64,000 nt of DNA from Rhizobium sp. P40RR-XXII (GTDB taxonomy: Bacteria > Pseudomonadota > Alphaproteobacteria > Rhizobiales > Rhizobiaceae). A program made the position numbers and the translations under genes. Position 1 is the stretch's first letter, and every line of letters starts with the position of its first letter. A model generated the notes under the pieces. The model ran no database searches. It worked only from the letters and a program-made list of their open reading frames with translations, and was not told the origin of the DNA. The stretch is from assembly GCF_012641405.1 (NCBI RefSeq), contig NZ_JABAII010000008.1, forward strand, positions 248,001 through 312,000, given 5' to 3'. Shown one piece after another: positions 8,352 through 16,761 of this stretch.

Positions 8352-10775
8352 TTACGCTCTCAGCACCCCGCCCGTCGACTTCGTCACATTGGCAACGATC
8401 TTCTGCGTCAGCGCCTCGAAATCCTCATCGGTCAGCGTGCGCTCGGCCGGTTGGATTTGCACCTCGATGGCGATCGACTTCTTGCCTTCGCCGAGCGACG
8501 CGCCCTCGAAGATGTCGAAGACGTTGACGCCGGTTACCAGCTTGCGGTCGGCGCCGACGGCGGCGCGGATGATGGCGCCGGCTTCCACCGACTTATCGAC
8601 CACGAAGGCGAAGTCGCGCTTGACGGCCTGGAAAGGAGAAAGCTCCAGCGCCGGCTTGGTGCGGGTCGCCTTCTTCTTCGGCTCGGGCATGGCATCGATA
8701 TAGACTTCGAAGCCGGCAAGAGCGCCTGACACGTCGAGCGCTTCCAGCGTCTTCGGATGGAATTCGCCGAAATAGCCGAGCACGACCTTCGGACCCATCT
8801 TGATGGTGCCGGAACGGCCCGGATGATACCAGGCGGGACCACCCTGCTCGATCTGGATATTGCCCATCGGCAGGCCGCAAGCTTCCATCACCGCCAATGC
8901 GTCGGCCTTGGCATCGAAGACATCGACCGGCTTACCGCCACCCTTGGCGGCGTTCGACCACATACGGCCGGCACCGGCGAGCGTTGCCGTGCCGCGGCGG
9001 ATGCCGCCGGCAACACGACGCTGGCCCTCGGGCGTGTCGTTCTCATAGGTGCCGGAGACTTCGAAGATCGCGACGTCGCCGTAGCCCTTGTCGGCATTGC
9101 GCTGCGCCGCCGACAGCAGGCCCGGCAGCAGCGAAGGACGCATGTCGGACATGTCTGATGCGATCGGGTTGGCGAGCTTCAGCGCATTGGAGCCGCCGCC
9201 GAAGAGCTTGGCCTGATCTTCGGAGATGAAGGACCAGGTGACGGCTTCCAGCATGCCGCGGGAGGCAAGCGCGCGCTTGGCCGTGCGCGTGCGGATCTGC
9301 AGCGTCGTCAGGATCTTGCCGTTGACGGCGGCATGGCTTGTGAGCGGCTGCGGCTTGATGTTGTCGACGCCATGGATGCGCATGATTTCTTCGACGAGAT
9401 CGGCCTTGCCGTCGACATCCGGACGCCAGGAGGGAACGGTGACAGAAATGCGCTCGCCCGAACCGGAGACCGAGAAGCCGAGCTTCGCCAGGATGGATTT
9501 GCTCTCATCGGCCGAGACTTCGAGGCCGGTCAGGCGCTTGACTTCCGACAGCGGGAAATCGACGACCTTAGGCTCATAACCCTTGTAGCCTTCGACGCGC
9601 GCCCTGGCAGCCGTGCCGCCGCAGGAGGCAAGCACCAGCTCCGTGGTGCGCTCAAGGCCGGGGACCATATATTCCGGATCGACGCCGCGCTCGAAACGAT
9701 AGCGCGCATCGGTGATGATGCCGAGGCCGCGGCCGCTCTTGGCGATGTTCATCGGATCCCAGAGGGCCGACTCGATCAGCACGTCCGTGGTGTTCGCGTC
9801 ACAGCCGGAATGCTCACCGCCCATGATGCCGCCGATCGACTCGACGCCGTTGTCATCGGAGATGACGACATTGCTGGGGTTGAGCTTGTATTCGCGCTCA
9901 TCCAGCGCCAGCACGGTTTCGCCGTCCCTGGCGCGGCGCACGACCAGATTGCCCTTGACCTTGGCGGCGTCGAAGACGTGCATCGGCCGGCCCTGATCGA
10001 AGGTCATGTAGTTGGTGATATCGACCAGCGCGCTGATCGGGCGCAGGCCGATGGCGAGCAGCCGCTGCTGCATCCATTTCGGGCTCGGGCCGTTCTTGAC
10101 GCCGCGCACGAGGCGCAGCGCAAAGCCGGGGCAAAGGCGCGCATCGTCCAGATCGATCTTGAGCTCGGTCGTCGTTTCGCCAGCAACGGCAAAGGGCGGC
10201 GTGCTGCGCGGCTTCAGCGTGCCGAGGCCGGACGCGGCGAGATCGCGGGCAATGCCGTAAACGCCGGTGCAATCCGGGCGGTTCGGCGTCAGGTTGATCT
10301 CGATCATCGGATCGTCAAGCCCGGCATAGGCGGCAAAGCTGGTGCCGATGGGCGCATCTTCGGGCAAGTCGATGATGCCGTCATGGCTGTCGGAAATTTC
10401 GAGTTCCTTTTCCGAGCACATCATGCCGCGGCTCTCGACGCCGCGGATGTTGCCAATGGCGAGCGTCACGTCGATGCCAGGGACATAGGTGCCGGGAGCC
10501 GCGAAGGCGCCGACGAGGCCGGCACGCGCATTCGGCGCGCCGCAGACGACCTGAACCGGCGCGCCGCTGCCTGTATCGACCATCAGCACCTTCAGGCGAT
10601 CGGCCTGCGGATGCTTTTCGGCCGAGAGAACCTTGGCGATGACGAAGGGCTTGAACGCCGCCTTGTCGTCGACCTCCTCTACTTCCAGCCCGATCTGTGT
10701 CAGGCGTGCGCAGATCTCGTCGAGCGTGGCGTCGGTTTCCAGATGCTCTTTCAGCCAGGAGAGTGTGAATTTCAT
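8352..10775 (-). CDS. pheT: Phenylalanine-tRNA ligase beta subunit
   Basis: Beta chain (807 residues) of the tetrameric cytoplasmic enzyme that charges tRNA-Phe. It begins MKFTLSWLKEHLE, typical of the family, followed by the EMAP-type tRNA-binding OB domain (~40-150), B3/B4 editing region (~210-380), B5 domain (~400-475) and the C-terminal FDX-ACB anticodon-binding domain (~710-807). Length is normal for bacterial PheT. It starts 16 bp after the pheS stop, so the two subunits are one operon. Confidence 0.98.
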   Translation of the reverse strand: MKFTLSWLKEHLETDATLDEICARLTQIGLEVEEVDDKAAFKPFVIAKVLSAEKHPQADRLKVLMVDTGSGAPVQVVCGAPNARAGLVGAFAAPGTYVPGIDVTLAIGNIRGVESRGMMCSEKELEISDSHDGIIDLPEDAPIGTSFAAYAGLDDPMIEINLTPNRPDCTGVYGIARDLAASGLGTLKPRSTPPFAVAGETTTELKIDLDDARLCPGFALRLVRGVKNGPSPKWMQQRLLAIGLRPISALVDITNYMTFDQGRPMHVFDAAKVKGNLVVRRARDGETVLALDEREYKLNPSNVVISDDNGVESIGGIMGGEHSGCDANTTDVLIESALWDPMNIAKSGRGLGIITDARYRFERGVDPEYMVPGLERTTELVLASCGGTAARARVEGYKGYEPKVVDFPLSEVKRLTGLEVSADESKSILAKLGFSVSGSGERISVTVPSWRPDVDGKADLVEEIMRIHGVDNIKPQPLTSHAAVNGKILTTLQIRTRTAKRALASRGMLEAVTWSFISEDQAKLFGGGSNALKLANPIASDMSDMRPSLLPGLLSAAQRNADKGYGDVAIFEVSGTYENDTPEGQRRVAGGIRRGTATLAGAGRMWSNAAKGGGKPVDVFDAKADALAVMEACGLPMGNIQIEQGGPAWYHPGRSGTIKMGPKVVLGYFGEFHPKTLEALDVSGALAGFEVYIDAMPEPKKKATRTKPALELSPFQAVKRDFAFVVDKSVEAGAIIRAAVGADRKLVTGVNVFDIFEGASLGEGKKSIAIEVQIQPAERTLTDEDFEALTQKIVANVTKSTGGVLRA

Positions 10776-10791
10776 GTGCTTTATCCCTTCC

Positions 10792-11874
10792 TTACGCGCT
10801 CAGACCGCCGAACAAAGTCGGCATATCGAGCGGGCGGAAGCCATAGTGGTTCATCCAGCGGACATCGGCGTTGAAGAAGTCGCGCAGGTCGGGCATGCCG
10901 TATTTCAGCATGGCGATGCGGTCGAGGCCCATGCCCCAGGCAAAGCCCTGGTATTCGTCCGGATCGAGGCCGCCATGGCGCAGCACATTCGGATGCACCA
11001 TGCCGCAGCCGAGGATTTCCATCCAGTCGGTGCCTTCGCCGAACTTGACGATCGGGCCGGAACGGTCGCACTGGATATCGACCTCGAAAGAGGGCTCCGT
11101 GAACGGGAAGAAGGACGGGCGGAAGCGCATCGTCACATTGTCGACCTCGAAGAAAGTCTTGCAGAATTCCTCCAACACCCAGCGGATATTGGCGACATTT
11201 GCCGTCTTGTCGATGACGAGGCCTTCGACTTGATGGAACATCGGCGAGTGCGTGGCGTCCGAATCCTGGCGGTAGGTCTTGCCGGGGATGATGATGCGGA
11301 TCGGCGGCTTTTGCGCTTCCATGGTGCGGATCTGCACCGGCGAGGTGTGCGTGCGCAGCACCTTGCGCTCACCCTTTTCATCCGGCTGGAAGAAGAAGGT
11401 GTCGTGCATTTCGCGGGCCGGATGTCCCTCGGGGAAGTTCAGCGCCGTGAAATTATAGTAATCGGTCTCGACATCGGGACCTTCAGCGATCGAGAAGCCC
11501 ATATCGCCGAAGATGGCGGTGATTTCGTCGACGATCTGGCTGATCGGGTGAATGCGGCCGCGTTCGGCCGGCGAGGAGCGGACCGGCAAGCTGACATCGA
11601 CGGTCTCGGCCTTCAGCTTCGCCTCGATCGCCGCGTCGCGTAGCGCGCCCTTGCGTTCATTGATCGCGTCGGTGACGGAATTCTTCAGCGCGTTGATCGC
11701 AGCGCCTCGCGTCTGCCGTTCTTCCGGCGACATCGAGCCCAGCGTCTTCAACAGTTCCGAAACCGAGCCCTTCTTGCCGAGCGCGGCGACCCTGACGGCC
11801 TCGATCGACTGCTCGTCGGTCGCAGCCGCCACTTCGGCCATGAGTTGGGTTTCAAGCGTTACAAGTTCCGTCAT
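10792..11874 (-). CDS. pheS: Phenylalanine-tRNA ligase alpha subunit
   Basis: Catalytic alpha chain, 360 residues. The N-terminal coiled-coil arm (~1-90) precedes the class II synthetase core, with HPISQI, motif 2 around residues ~200-215 (LRTHTSPVQIRTM) and the C-terminal motif 3 GMGLDRIAMLKYG. Length and motifs are normal. AGGA lies a few bases before the ATG. Upstream on the same strand, 35 bp away, is a kinase-fold gene. The order rpmI-rplT-X-pheS-pheT mirrors the enterobacterial order, where X is the pheM leader. Confidence 0.98.
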   Translation of the reverse strand: MTELVTLETQLMAEVAAATDEQSIEAVRVAALGKKGSVSELLKTLGSMSPEERQTRGAAINALKNSVTDAINERKGALRDAAIEAKLKAETVDVSLPVRSSPAERGRIHPISQIVDEITAIFGDMGFSIAEGPDVETDYYNFTALNFPEGHPAREMHDTFFFQPDEKGERKVLRTHTSPVQIRTMEAQKPPIRIIIPGKTYRQDSDATHSPMFHQVEGLVIDKTANVANIRWVLEEFCKTFFEVDNVTMRFRPSFFPFTEPSFEVDIQCDRSGPIVKFGEGTDWMEILGCGMVHPNVLRHGGLDPDEYQGFAWGMGLDRIAMLKYGMPDLRDFFNADVRWMNHYGFRPLDMPTLFGGLSA

Positions 11875-11909
11875 CTGGTCCTGCCTTGCGGACCACGGCC
11901 ATCGGGCAC

Positions 11910-12785
11910 TCAGTCCACGGAATAATTGGTGAACGCATGCATCAGAAAGCTTGTGGCAACGATGAAGCGCTGGAGATCACTACCCATGTGCACGCGGCCA
12001 ATCAACCGGGCAAGGAACAAAAAACCGCCAAGAAAGCGAATCATGCGCTGAAGCTCGACACGCGCGGCCGCCGGCGCGTGCTCGAACCAGGCTTCATAGG
12101 CCCTGTTCTGCGTTTGCAGGCCAAAGCGGGCGCCGGTGGCGATCTGCAGAAAGAGCAGCCAGACGTCACGGGCCTGCGCCACCTCGAGCGGCATGACAGT
12201 CTGCGGGTCTTCCTCGAAATCCATGAAGCCGAGCCGGTCGCCGACGAAGAACATGTCACGCGGATAGGGCCGGCCGTGGCAAAGGCCTTTGGCATGCAGC
12301 CGGCCAAGCTCCGCGGCGCAGACGACCATGAGATCATCATGGGCGGCGGGATCGCCATCCCTCAATTGCCATAGGCGCTGCTGCACCGTCATGCCTGCGT
12401 CGGCAAGCACGATCGCGCCATTCGAGGCATAAAGAACGTCCGGAACGGCAATACCTCGCTCCTTGAACAGGACGATGCGCCGCCTTTCCCGCTCCGCCAT
12501 TTGCCGTGGAGACAAATAGGCGCAAGGACGCAGGAAAGCGATCGGGACGATGCGCGAAAACATGGCCTGCAAATGGCGCCAAGTCGACGGCTTTTCCGTG
12601 CCGTATCGCTTGATCCACGCTCCGCATGACGAGAGAGAAACGCGTTCGACCCGCCTCGATCCGTTCACCAGCACGGTCAGCAAGGTCTCGATATCCTTGC
12701 CATTGAGATTGGGTATGGAATTTAATTTCGTTGTCTGGTCAACAACTTCACCTGCCCCGATACCGGGAAGCCCCAAGGTGATCAT
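11910..12785 (-). CDS. Protein-kinase-fold protein (WaaP/InaA-like), function unknown
   Basis: A 291-residue protein with features of the lipopolysaccharide-kinase/BUD32-like fold: a catalytic-loop-like HGRPYPRD (H170 to D177, resembling HGDxxxxN) and a metal-binding-like DFEED (D189-E191). The usual Asn of the catalytic loop is not obvious, so activity is uncertain. The frame is open to a TTG at 12815, but that codon lies inside the rplT terminator stem, so the ATG at 12785 is preferred; no clear Shine-Dalgarno is seen. It sits between rplT and pheS and is probably cotranscribed with pheST (35-bp gap). I cannot name its substrate. Confidence 0.65.
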   Translation of the reverse strand: MITLGLPGIGAGEVVDQTTKLNSIPNLNGKDIETLLTVLVNGSRRVERVSLSSCGAWIKRYGTEKPSTWRHLQAMFSRIVPIAFLRPCAYLSPRQMAERERRRIVLFKERGIAVPDVLYASNGAIVLADAGMTVQQRLWQLRDGDPAAHDDLMVVCAAELGRLHAKGLCHGRPYPRDMFFVGDRLGFMDFEEDPQTVMPLEVAQARDVWLLFLQIATGARFGLQTQNRAYEAWFEHAPAAARVELQRMIRFLGGFLFLARLIGRVHMGSDLQRFIVATSFLMHAFTNYSVD

Positions 12786-12800
12786 TGCAAATCGATTGTA

Positions 12801-12845
12801 TTCTGAAAAATACAAAACCCGCGCTGGTTACACAAGCGCGGGTTT
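12801..12845 (-). terminator. Rho-independent terminator of rpmI-rplT
   Basis: An 11-bp perfect stem (AAACCCGCGCT at 12815-12825 with AGCGCGGGTTT at 12835-12845) and a 9-nt loop. On the minus strand the stem is followed by TTTTGTATTTTT. It lies 37 bp past the rplT stop. Confidence 0.9.
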
Positions 12846-12881
12846 CACAAATTTGACACAAAAATGTCTCGAAGGCGGGCC

Positions 12882-13286
12882 TTAGCCGACAGTAGCCTCG
12901 AACTCGTTCTTCGTGCCTGCTTCCTTAAGGTATTCGAGAGCCTTCTTGGAGGCTACTACGAGTGCACCGAAGGCTTCCGGCTCATGGATCGCCATGTCGG
13001 AGAGGACCTTGCGGTCGACTTCGATGCCAGCCTTCGTCAGGCCGTCGATGAAGCGGCCGTAGGTCAGGCCATGTTCACGGACGGCAGCGTTGATGCGCTG
13101 GATCCAGAGGGCGCGGAAGTTGCGCTTGTTGACCTTGCGGTCGCGGTAAGCGTACTGCTTGGAACGGTCGACGGCGGCCTTGGCGGTACGGATGGTGTTC
13201 TTGCGGCGGCCGTAGAAGCCCTTGGCTGCCTTCAGAACCTTCTTGTGCTTGGCGTGGGCGGTAACGCCTCTTTTTACGCGTGCCAT
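12882..13286 (-). CDS. rplT: Large ribosomal subunit protein L20
   Basis: L20, 134 residues, basic, beginning MARVKRGVTAHAKHKKVLKA with the family motif GFYGRRKNTIRTAKAAVDRS. It binds 23S rRNA early in 50S assembly; in other bacteria it also represses its own operon. It lies 37 bp downstream of rpmI and is followed by a strong terminator. Confidence 0.99.
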   Translation of the reverse strand: MARVKRGVTAHAKHKKVLKAAKGFYGRRKNTIRTAKAAVDRSKQYAYRDRKVNKRNFRALWIQRINAAVREHGLTYGRFIDGLTKAGIEVDRKVLSDMAIHEPEAFGALVVASKKALEYLKEAGTKNEFEATVG

Positions 13287-13323
13287 ATCATGATCTCCTT
13301 AGTCTATAGCGTTACGAATAGTC

Positions 13324-13527
13324 TTAGAGACCGTTCGGCAAGTAGTTCTTGATAACCTTACGGCCATCCGGTTCTGCGAGAACCATGGTGCCGCGGGCAT
13401 CGCGAATGAACTTGTTGCTACGCTTGATCATGCCGTGGCGCTTGCCAGCAGCGGCTGCCTTGACCTTGCCGGATGCGGTGATCTTGAACCGCTTCTTGGC
13501 AGAGGACTTCGTCTTCATCTTGGGCAT
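13324..13527 (-). CDS. rpmI: Large ribosomal subunit protein L35
   Basis: L35, 67 residues, MPKMKTKSSAKKRFK at the N-terminus, basic throughout, with the family's KRHGMIKRSNKF-like region. An AGGAG ribosome site lies 6 bases upstream of the ATG. It is the first gene of the rpmI-rplT unit; the 13528-13790 gap must contain the promoter unless infC reads through its terminator. Confidence 0.99.
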   Translation of the reverse strand: MPKMKTKSSAKKRFKITASGKVKAAAAGKRHGMIKRSNKFIRDARGTMVLAEPDGRKVIKNYLPNGL

Positions 13528-13790
13528 TTTGCTACTCCTTCGATGCTTCCTGGCGCGCTTTGTTTAAAAGCCCTTCCCACAGATCCGGACAGGCCGGGCT
13601 GCAACAAGGTGCCGGAGCGTTTGTTGTTGAACTGCGGATACGGTGACGAACCGCTCCGCCAGCATTCTGAACTGCCACGGCATGCCCTGCCGGTCAGTTC
13701 GGACGCGCGCTTATAACCGCACTTGCCTTGAAGTGCAACGGGCCGAGCGCGTGAATCTTTTCAGATCGATGACAATGCGCAACCAGACCG

Positions 13791-13822
13791 AAAAAGGAAA
13801 AAGCCGCCCAATGGACGGCTCC
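13791..13822 (-). terminator. Rho-independent terminator downstream of infC
   Basis: On the minus strand, the stem AGCCGTC-CATT-GGGCGGCT is followed by TTTTTCCTTTTTC. It lies about 25 bp past the infC stop, so infC is at least partly separated from rpmI-rplT. Confidence 0.85.
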
Positions 13823-13845
13823 GACCTCTTACTCCGACCTGCGCC

Positions 13846-14382
13846 TCACTTCGGCGCAAGCACCATCATCATCTGGCGGCCTTCGAGCTTGGGCTCGGCT
13901 TCCACCTTGGCAATCTCGAGCGTGTCTTCCTTGACTTGCTGAAGAAGCTTCATGCCGAGTTCCTGGTGAGCCATTTCGCGGCCACGGAACTTCAAGGTCA
14001 CCTTCACCTTGTCGCCTTCTTCGAAGAAACGGCCGATCGCCTTCATCTTCACCTCATAATCATGGGTGTCGATGTTCGGGCGCATCTTGATTTCTTTGAC
14101 TTCGACGATCTTCTGCTTCTTGCGCGCCTCGGCAGCCTTCTTCTGGTTCGCGTATTTCAGCTTGCCCAGGTCGAGGATCTTGCACACAGGCGGTTCAGCA
14201 TTGGGGGAAATCTCTACCAGATCGAGACCGGCCTCCTCTGCCATTCTCAATGCCTGGTCCGTCGCGACGATACCCATATTCGCGCCGTCAGCTGCAATGA
14301 GCTGAACTTTGGGAATGCGGATTTCCCTGTTGGAACGTGGCCCGTCCTTTACGGGCGCATCGGTTTTAAAGGGTCTGCGAAT
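13846..14382 (-). CDS. infC: Translation initiation factor IF-3, probable ATT start
   Basis: IF-3, 178 residues. It binds the 30S subunit and checks initiator tRNA and start codon. The N-domain (GPRSNREIRIPKVQLIAADG) and C-domain (KEIKMRPNIDTHDYEVK; FRGREMAHQELG) are complete. No ATG exists at the expected N-terminus. GGAG lies 9 nt before an in-frame ATT at 14382-14380, giving the usual ~178-residue length and an N-terminus reading (M)RRPFKTD. A GTG four codons upstream (14394) has no ribosome site. E. coli infC also starts at AUU, which lets IF-3 repress itself. The frame is open up to 14682, but that extension is not conserved-looking. Confidence 0.93.
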   Translation of the reverse strand: MRRPFKTDAPVKDGPRSNREIRIPKVQLIAADGANMGIVATDQALRMAEEAGLDLVEISPNAEPPVCKILDLGKLKYANQKKAAEARKKQKIVEVKEIKMRPNIDTHDYEVKMKAIGRFFEEGDKVKVTLKFRGREMAHQELGMKLLQQVKEDTLEIAKVEAEPKLEGRQMMMVLAPK

Positions 14383-14659
14383 GGTCGTATTCTCCACGAA
14401 TTGTTTCGGATAGCTGCAGCCTCTCGCTCCCCGTCGGCGCAACTGACGGAAATGTCGTAAAAGCTGTGTTGAAGTCAATAGCATGACAGCAGGAAAAAAG
14501 CACCTCCTGCATGTCAATAGAATGTCGCGCGGCCCAAGATGCGCCAAGGACACAGTATCGCTCCCGGATAATATAGAAACCCTTGCGCAAAGATCGAGGA
14601 TTTTTCGGGTCACGCAAACGCGAATCTGTTCTATAGGGCAGAAAATCCGGGAGCTTTTC

Positions 14660-15472
14660 ATGTCCGAGACAGCCACAGCCATTCAACCGACCTTCCTTCC
14701 CGTCGGCACGGGCGAGAACGAGCGCCAGATCGCCGTCGTCCAACGCGGTGCCGGCAAGGGCGCCAGGAACGTCAGCTTCGTCTGGCTGTCCGGCTATCGA
14801 TCCGACATGAGCGGCGCCAAGGCGGTGGAGCTGGATGCGCTGGCGGCGCGGCTCGGGCTCGGCTGCATCCGCTTCGACTATTCCGGCCATGGCCAATCCG
14901 GCGGCAAGTTCACCAACGGCACGATTTCGCGCTGGCTGGAAGAGGCGCTTGCCGTCATCGACCATACCAAGCCGAAGAAGATCGTTCTTGTCGGTTCGTC
15001 GATGGGCGGCTGGATCGCGCTCCGGGTCATCCAGGAATTGCGCAAACGGAAAAAGGCGGTTCCCGTTGCGGGCCTTGTGCTGATCGCGCCCGCCCCCGAC
15101 TTTACCGTCGATCTCATCGAACCCAATCTTTCCGATGTCGAACGGCAATCGCTGGAGGAACGCGGCTATTTCGAGGAGCCTTCGGAATACAGCCCCGAGC
15201 CGAACATCTTCACCCGCGCCCTTATCGAGGACGGCCGCGCCAATCGCGTGCTGACCGGCATCGTCGAGACCGGCTGCCCGGTGCACATATTGCAGGGCAT
15301 GCAGGATGCCGACGTTCCCTTCGCGCATTCGTTAAAGCTCGTCGAGCACCTGCCGGCAGACGATGTGGTGTTAACGCTTGTGCGCGATGGCGACCATCGC
15401 CTGTCGCGTCCCCAGGATCTGGAGCGCATGCTTGATGTCGCCGAGGCATTGGCTCTGCATAATACGCCATAA
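14660..15472 (+). CDS. Alpha/beta hydrolase (serine esterase/lipase-like)
   Basis: A 270-residue alpha/beta-hydrolase. The nucleophile elbow is GSSMG (S114), the likely acid is D216 (QGMQDADVP) and the histidine is H246 (DGDHRLS), so the triad is complete. FDYSGHGQSGG upstream is typical of the HG/oxyanion region. The substrate cannot be predicted. Start ATG at 14660 is preceded by GGGAG; the open frame further upstream overlaps the infC leader on the other strand. The gap 14383-14659 holds the divergent infC leader and this gene's promoter. Confidence 0.88.
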   Translation: MSETATAIQPTFLPVGTGENERQIAVVQRGAGKGARNVSFVWLSGYRSDMSGAKAVELDALAARLGLGCIRFDYSGHGQSGGKFTNGTISRWLEEALAVIDHTKPKKIVLVGSSMGGWIALRVIQELRKRKKAVPVAGLVLIAPAPDFTVDLIEPNLSDVERQSLEERGYFEEPSEYSPEPNIFTRALIEDGRANRVLTGIVETGCPVHILQGMQDADVPFAHSLKLVEHLPADDVVLTLVRDGDHRLSRPQDLERMLDVAEALALHNTP

Positions 15473-15660
15473 TAACAAGTAGATACGAGCGAATTGCCGC
15501 AGGCGCGCCTCGCTGCCGGGGCTATTTCCGCGCACGCGCCCAAAATCATAAGAGGCATGGAATTGTGGCAACTATCCTCTGGATTGTGCCGAAATTAACC
15601 ATGTGAGCCGGTTCCGCCGTTAACACTTAAGTAACGATTGACTTCCCACGCCCCCCTACA

Positions 15661-15676
15661 TTAACAATTTGTTAAC
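15661..15676 (+). promoter_or_regulatory. CtrA-like box
   Basis: TTAA-CAATTTG-TTAAC, an exact match to the TTAA-N7-TTAA(C) recognition pattern of the alphaproteobacterial cell-cycle regulator CtrA. It ends 30 bp before the likely GTG of the transglutaminase-like gene. Additional TTAAC half-sites lie at about 15595 and 15620. Assignment rests on motif match only. Confidence 0.5.
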
Positions 15677-15706
15677 AAATGCAGGGACGATACAAGGACA
15701 GTGGGC

Positions 15707-16306
15707 GTGCGTATTAAGGGCGTATTGATTGCCTTCGCTGCTATAGTTGCGATGTCGTCGTCGGCGGTGCCGGCGCCTCAGCAGAGCGTTTCGATGACGG
15801 TTGGCAACGTGACCTCCCAGCCGATCGGGCACTACGATTTCTGCCAGAGGCATACCGACGAATGCGGCCCGACCCGCAATGCCGGCCCCGCCGACATGAA
15901 CGCCGCCGCCTGGGCTCTGGTCACCCAGATCAACCTCCGCGTCAACAAGACCGTCCAGCCGGCAACGGACATGGAAGTCTACGGCCAGGAAGAATATTGG
16001 GAATATCCGAAGACCGCCGGCGATTGCGAGGATTTTGCCTTGCTGAAGCGCAAGCTCCTGATCCAGAGCGGCATTTCCGCCTCGAACCTGCTGATGACAG
16101 TGGTGCGCAAGCCGGATGGCGAGGGCCATGCGGTGCTGACGTTGCGTACCAAGCAGGGCGATTATATCCTCGACAACCTTGAGGACCAGATCAAGGTCTG
16201 GAACAAGACCCCCTATTCCTACCTGAAGCGTCAAGCGAGCTTCAATGCCGGGCGCTGGGTTACCATCGAGAATGGCAACGACGTTCTGGTCGGCGCCGTC
16301 AAATAA
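15707..16306 (+). CDS. Transglutaminase-like cysteine proteinase (BTLCP family)
   Basis: An exported 199-residue protein of the bacterial transglutaminase-like cysteine proteinase family (formerly DUF920). A signal peptide covers ~1-26. Catalytic residues are visible: C107 in AGDCEDFA, H141 in EGHAVL, and an Asp in the following ILDN segment. Relatives include LapG-type periplasmic proteases, but no LapD or adhesin is nearby. Start: GTG at 15701 or 15707 in the same frame; AAGGA (15693-15697) is spaced 9 nt from 15707 but only 3 from 15701, so 15707 is preferred. A CtrA-like box lies just upstream. Confidence 0.88.
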   Translation: MRIKGVLIAFAAIVAMSSSAVPAPQQSVSMTVGNVTSQPIGHYDFCQRHTDECGPTRNAGPADMNAAAWALVTQINLRVNKTVQPATDMEVYGQEEYWEYPKTAGDCEDFALLKRKLLIQSGISASNLLMTVVRKPDGEGHAVLTLRTKQGDYILDNLEDQIKVWNKTPYSYLKRQASFNAGRWVTIENGNDVLVGAVK

Positions 16307-16333
16307 GCGCAAAAGCAATTTTCGTCATGCAGG

Positions 16334-16366
16334 AAGGCCGGCCCATCGGACCGGCCTTTCGCTTTT
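16334..16366 (+). terminator. Rho-independent terminator after the BTLCP gene
   Basis: An 8-bp perfect stem AAGGCCGG / CCGGCCTT with a 9-nt loop, followed by TCGCTTTT. It lies 28 bp past the stop codon. Confidence 0.85.
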
Positions 16367-16428
16367 CATCATGTGGCAAGAACGCTCCTTACTCTGCGAT
16401 AAGGACGAATTGGTCGTCACCACGAACG

Positions 16429-16617
16429 TCAATTGTTCTTATGGCTCTGCTGGCCCGCTTTGACGTGTTGCTCGTGGGTGCCGCCCCGGGAGCCGCCAGA
16501 GTGCTGCTCGCGGGAGCTGGTGGACGAAGCATTCCTGGTGTTGTCGTTGTCCATGCGCTTGTGGCTCTGCTGGCCAGCCTTCACATGCTGCTCGTGGGTT
16601 CCACCTTGGTTTGCCAT
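16429..16617 (-). CDS. Stress-induced KGG-repeat-type protein
   Basis: A 62-residue, highly hydrophilic protein made of two near-identical blocks, GGTHEQHVKAGQQSHK (residues 5-20 and ~45-60), joined by a Ser/Asn/Arg-rich linker. This is the repeat style of bacterial Con-10/GsiB/KGG general-stress hydrophilins, which have no enzymatic activity and accumulate under drying, osmotic or stationary stress. AGGAG lies 8 nt before the ATG. The mbfA gene is next downstream on the same strand's far side, with no sign of a shared operon. Confidence 0.82.
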   Translation of the reverse strand: MANQGGTHEQHVKAGQQSHKRMDNDNTRNASSTSSREQHSGGSRGGTHEQHVKAGQQSHKNN

Positions 16618-16761
16618 TGGATCATCTCCTTTGGTTTGCAGACGAGGCCAAGAGCGGCCTCGTGTTGCTAACCGGCGGCGGCGGAAGGCGTTCCGGATTT
16701 TAACATTTCGTGATGATGGACTATCTTCTCCCTACCCGGGAGACAAAACATCGCCCATGCC

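Noticed and set aside
9333..10874. 513-codon plus-strand frame opposite pheT
   Set aside because: Antisense shadow of a highly conserved synthetase; no domain, no ribosome site.
14383..14682. N-terminal extension of infC by 100 codons
   Set aside because: Not conserved-looking, no ribosome site at the upstream start, and would make IF-3 far too long.
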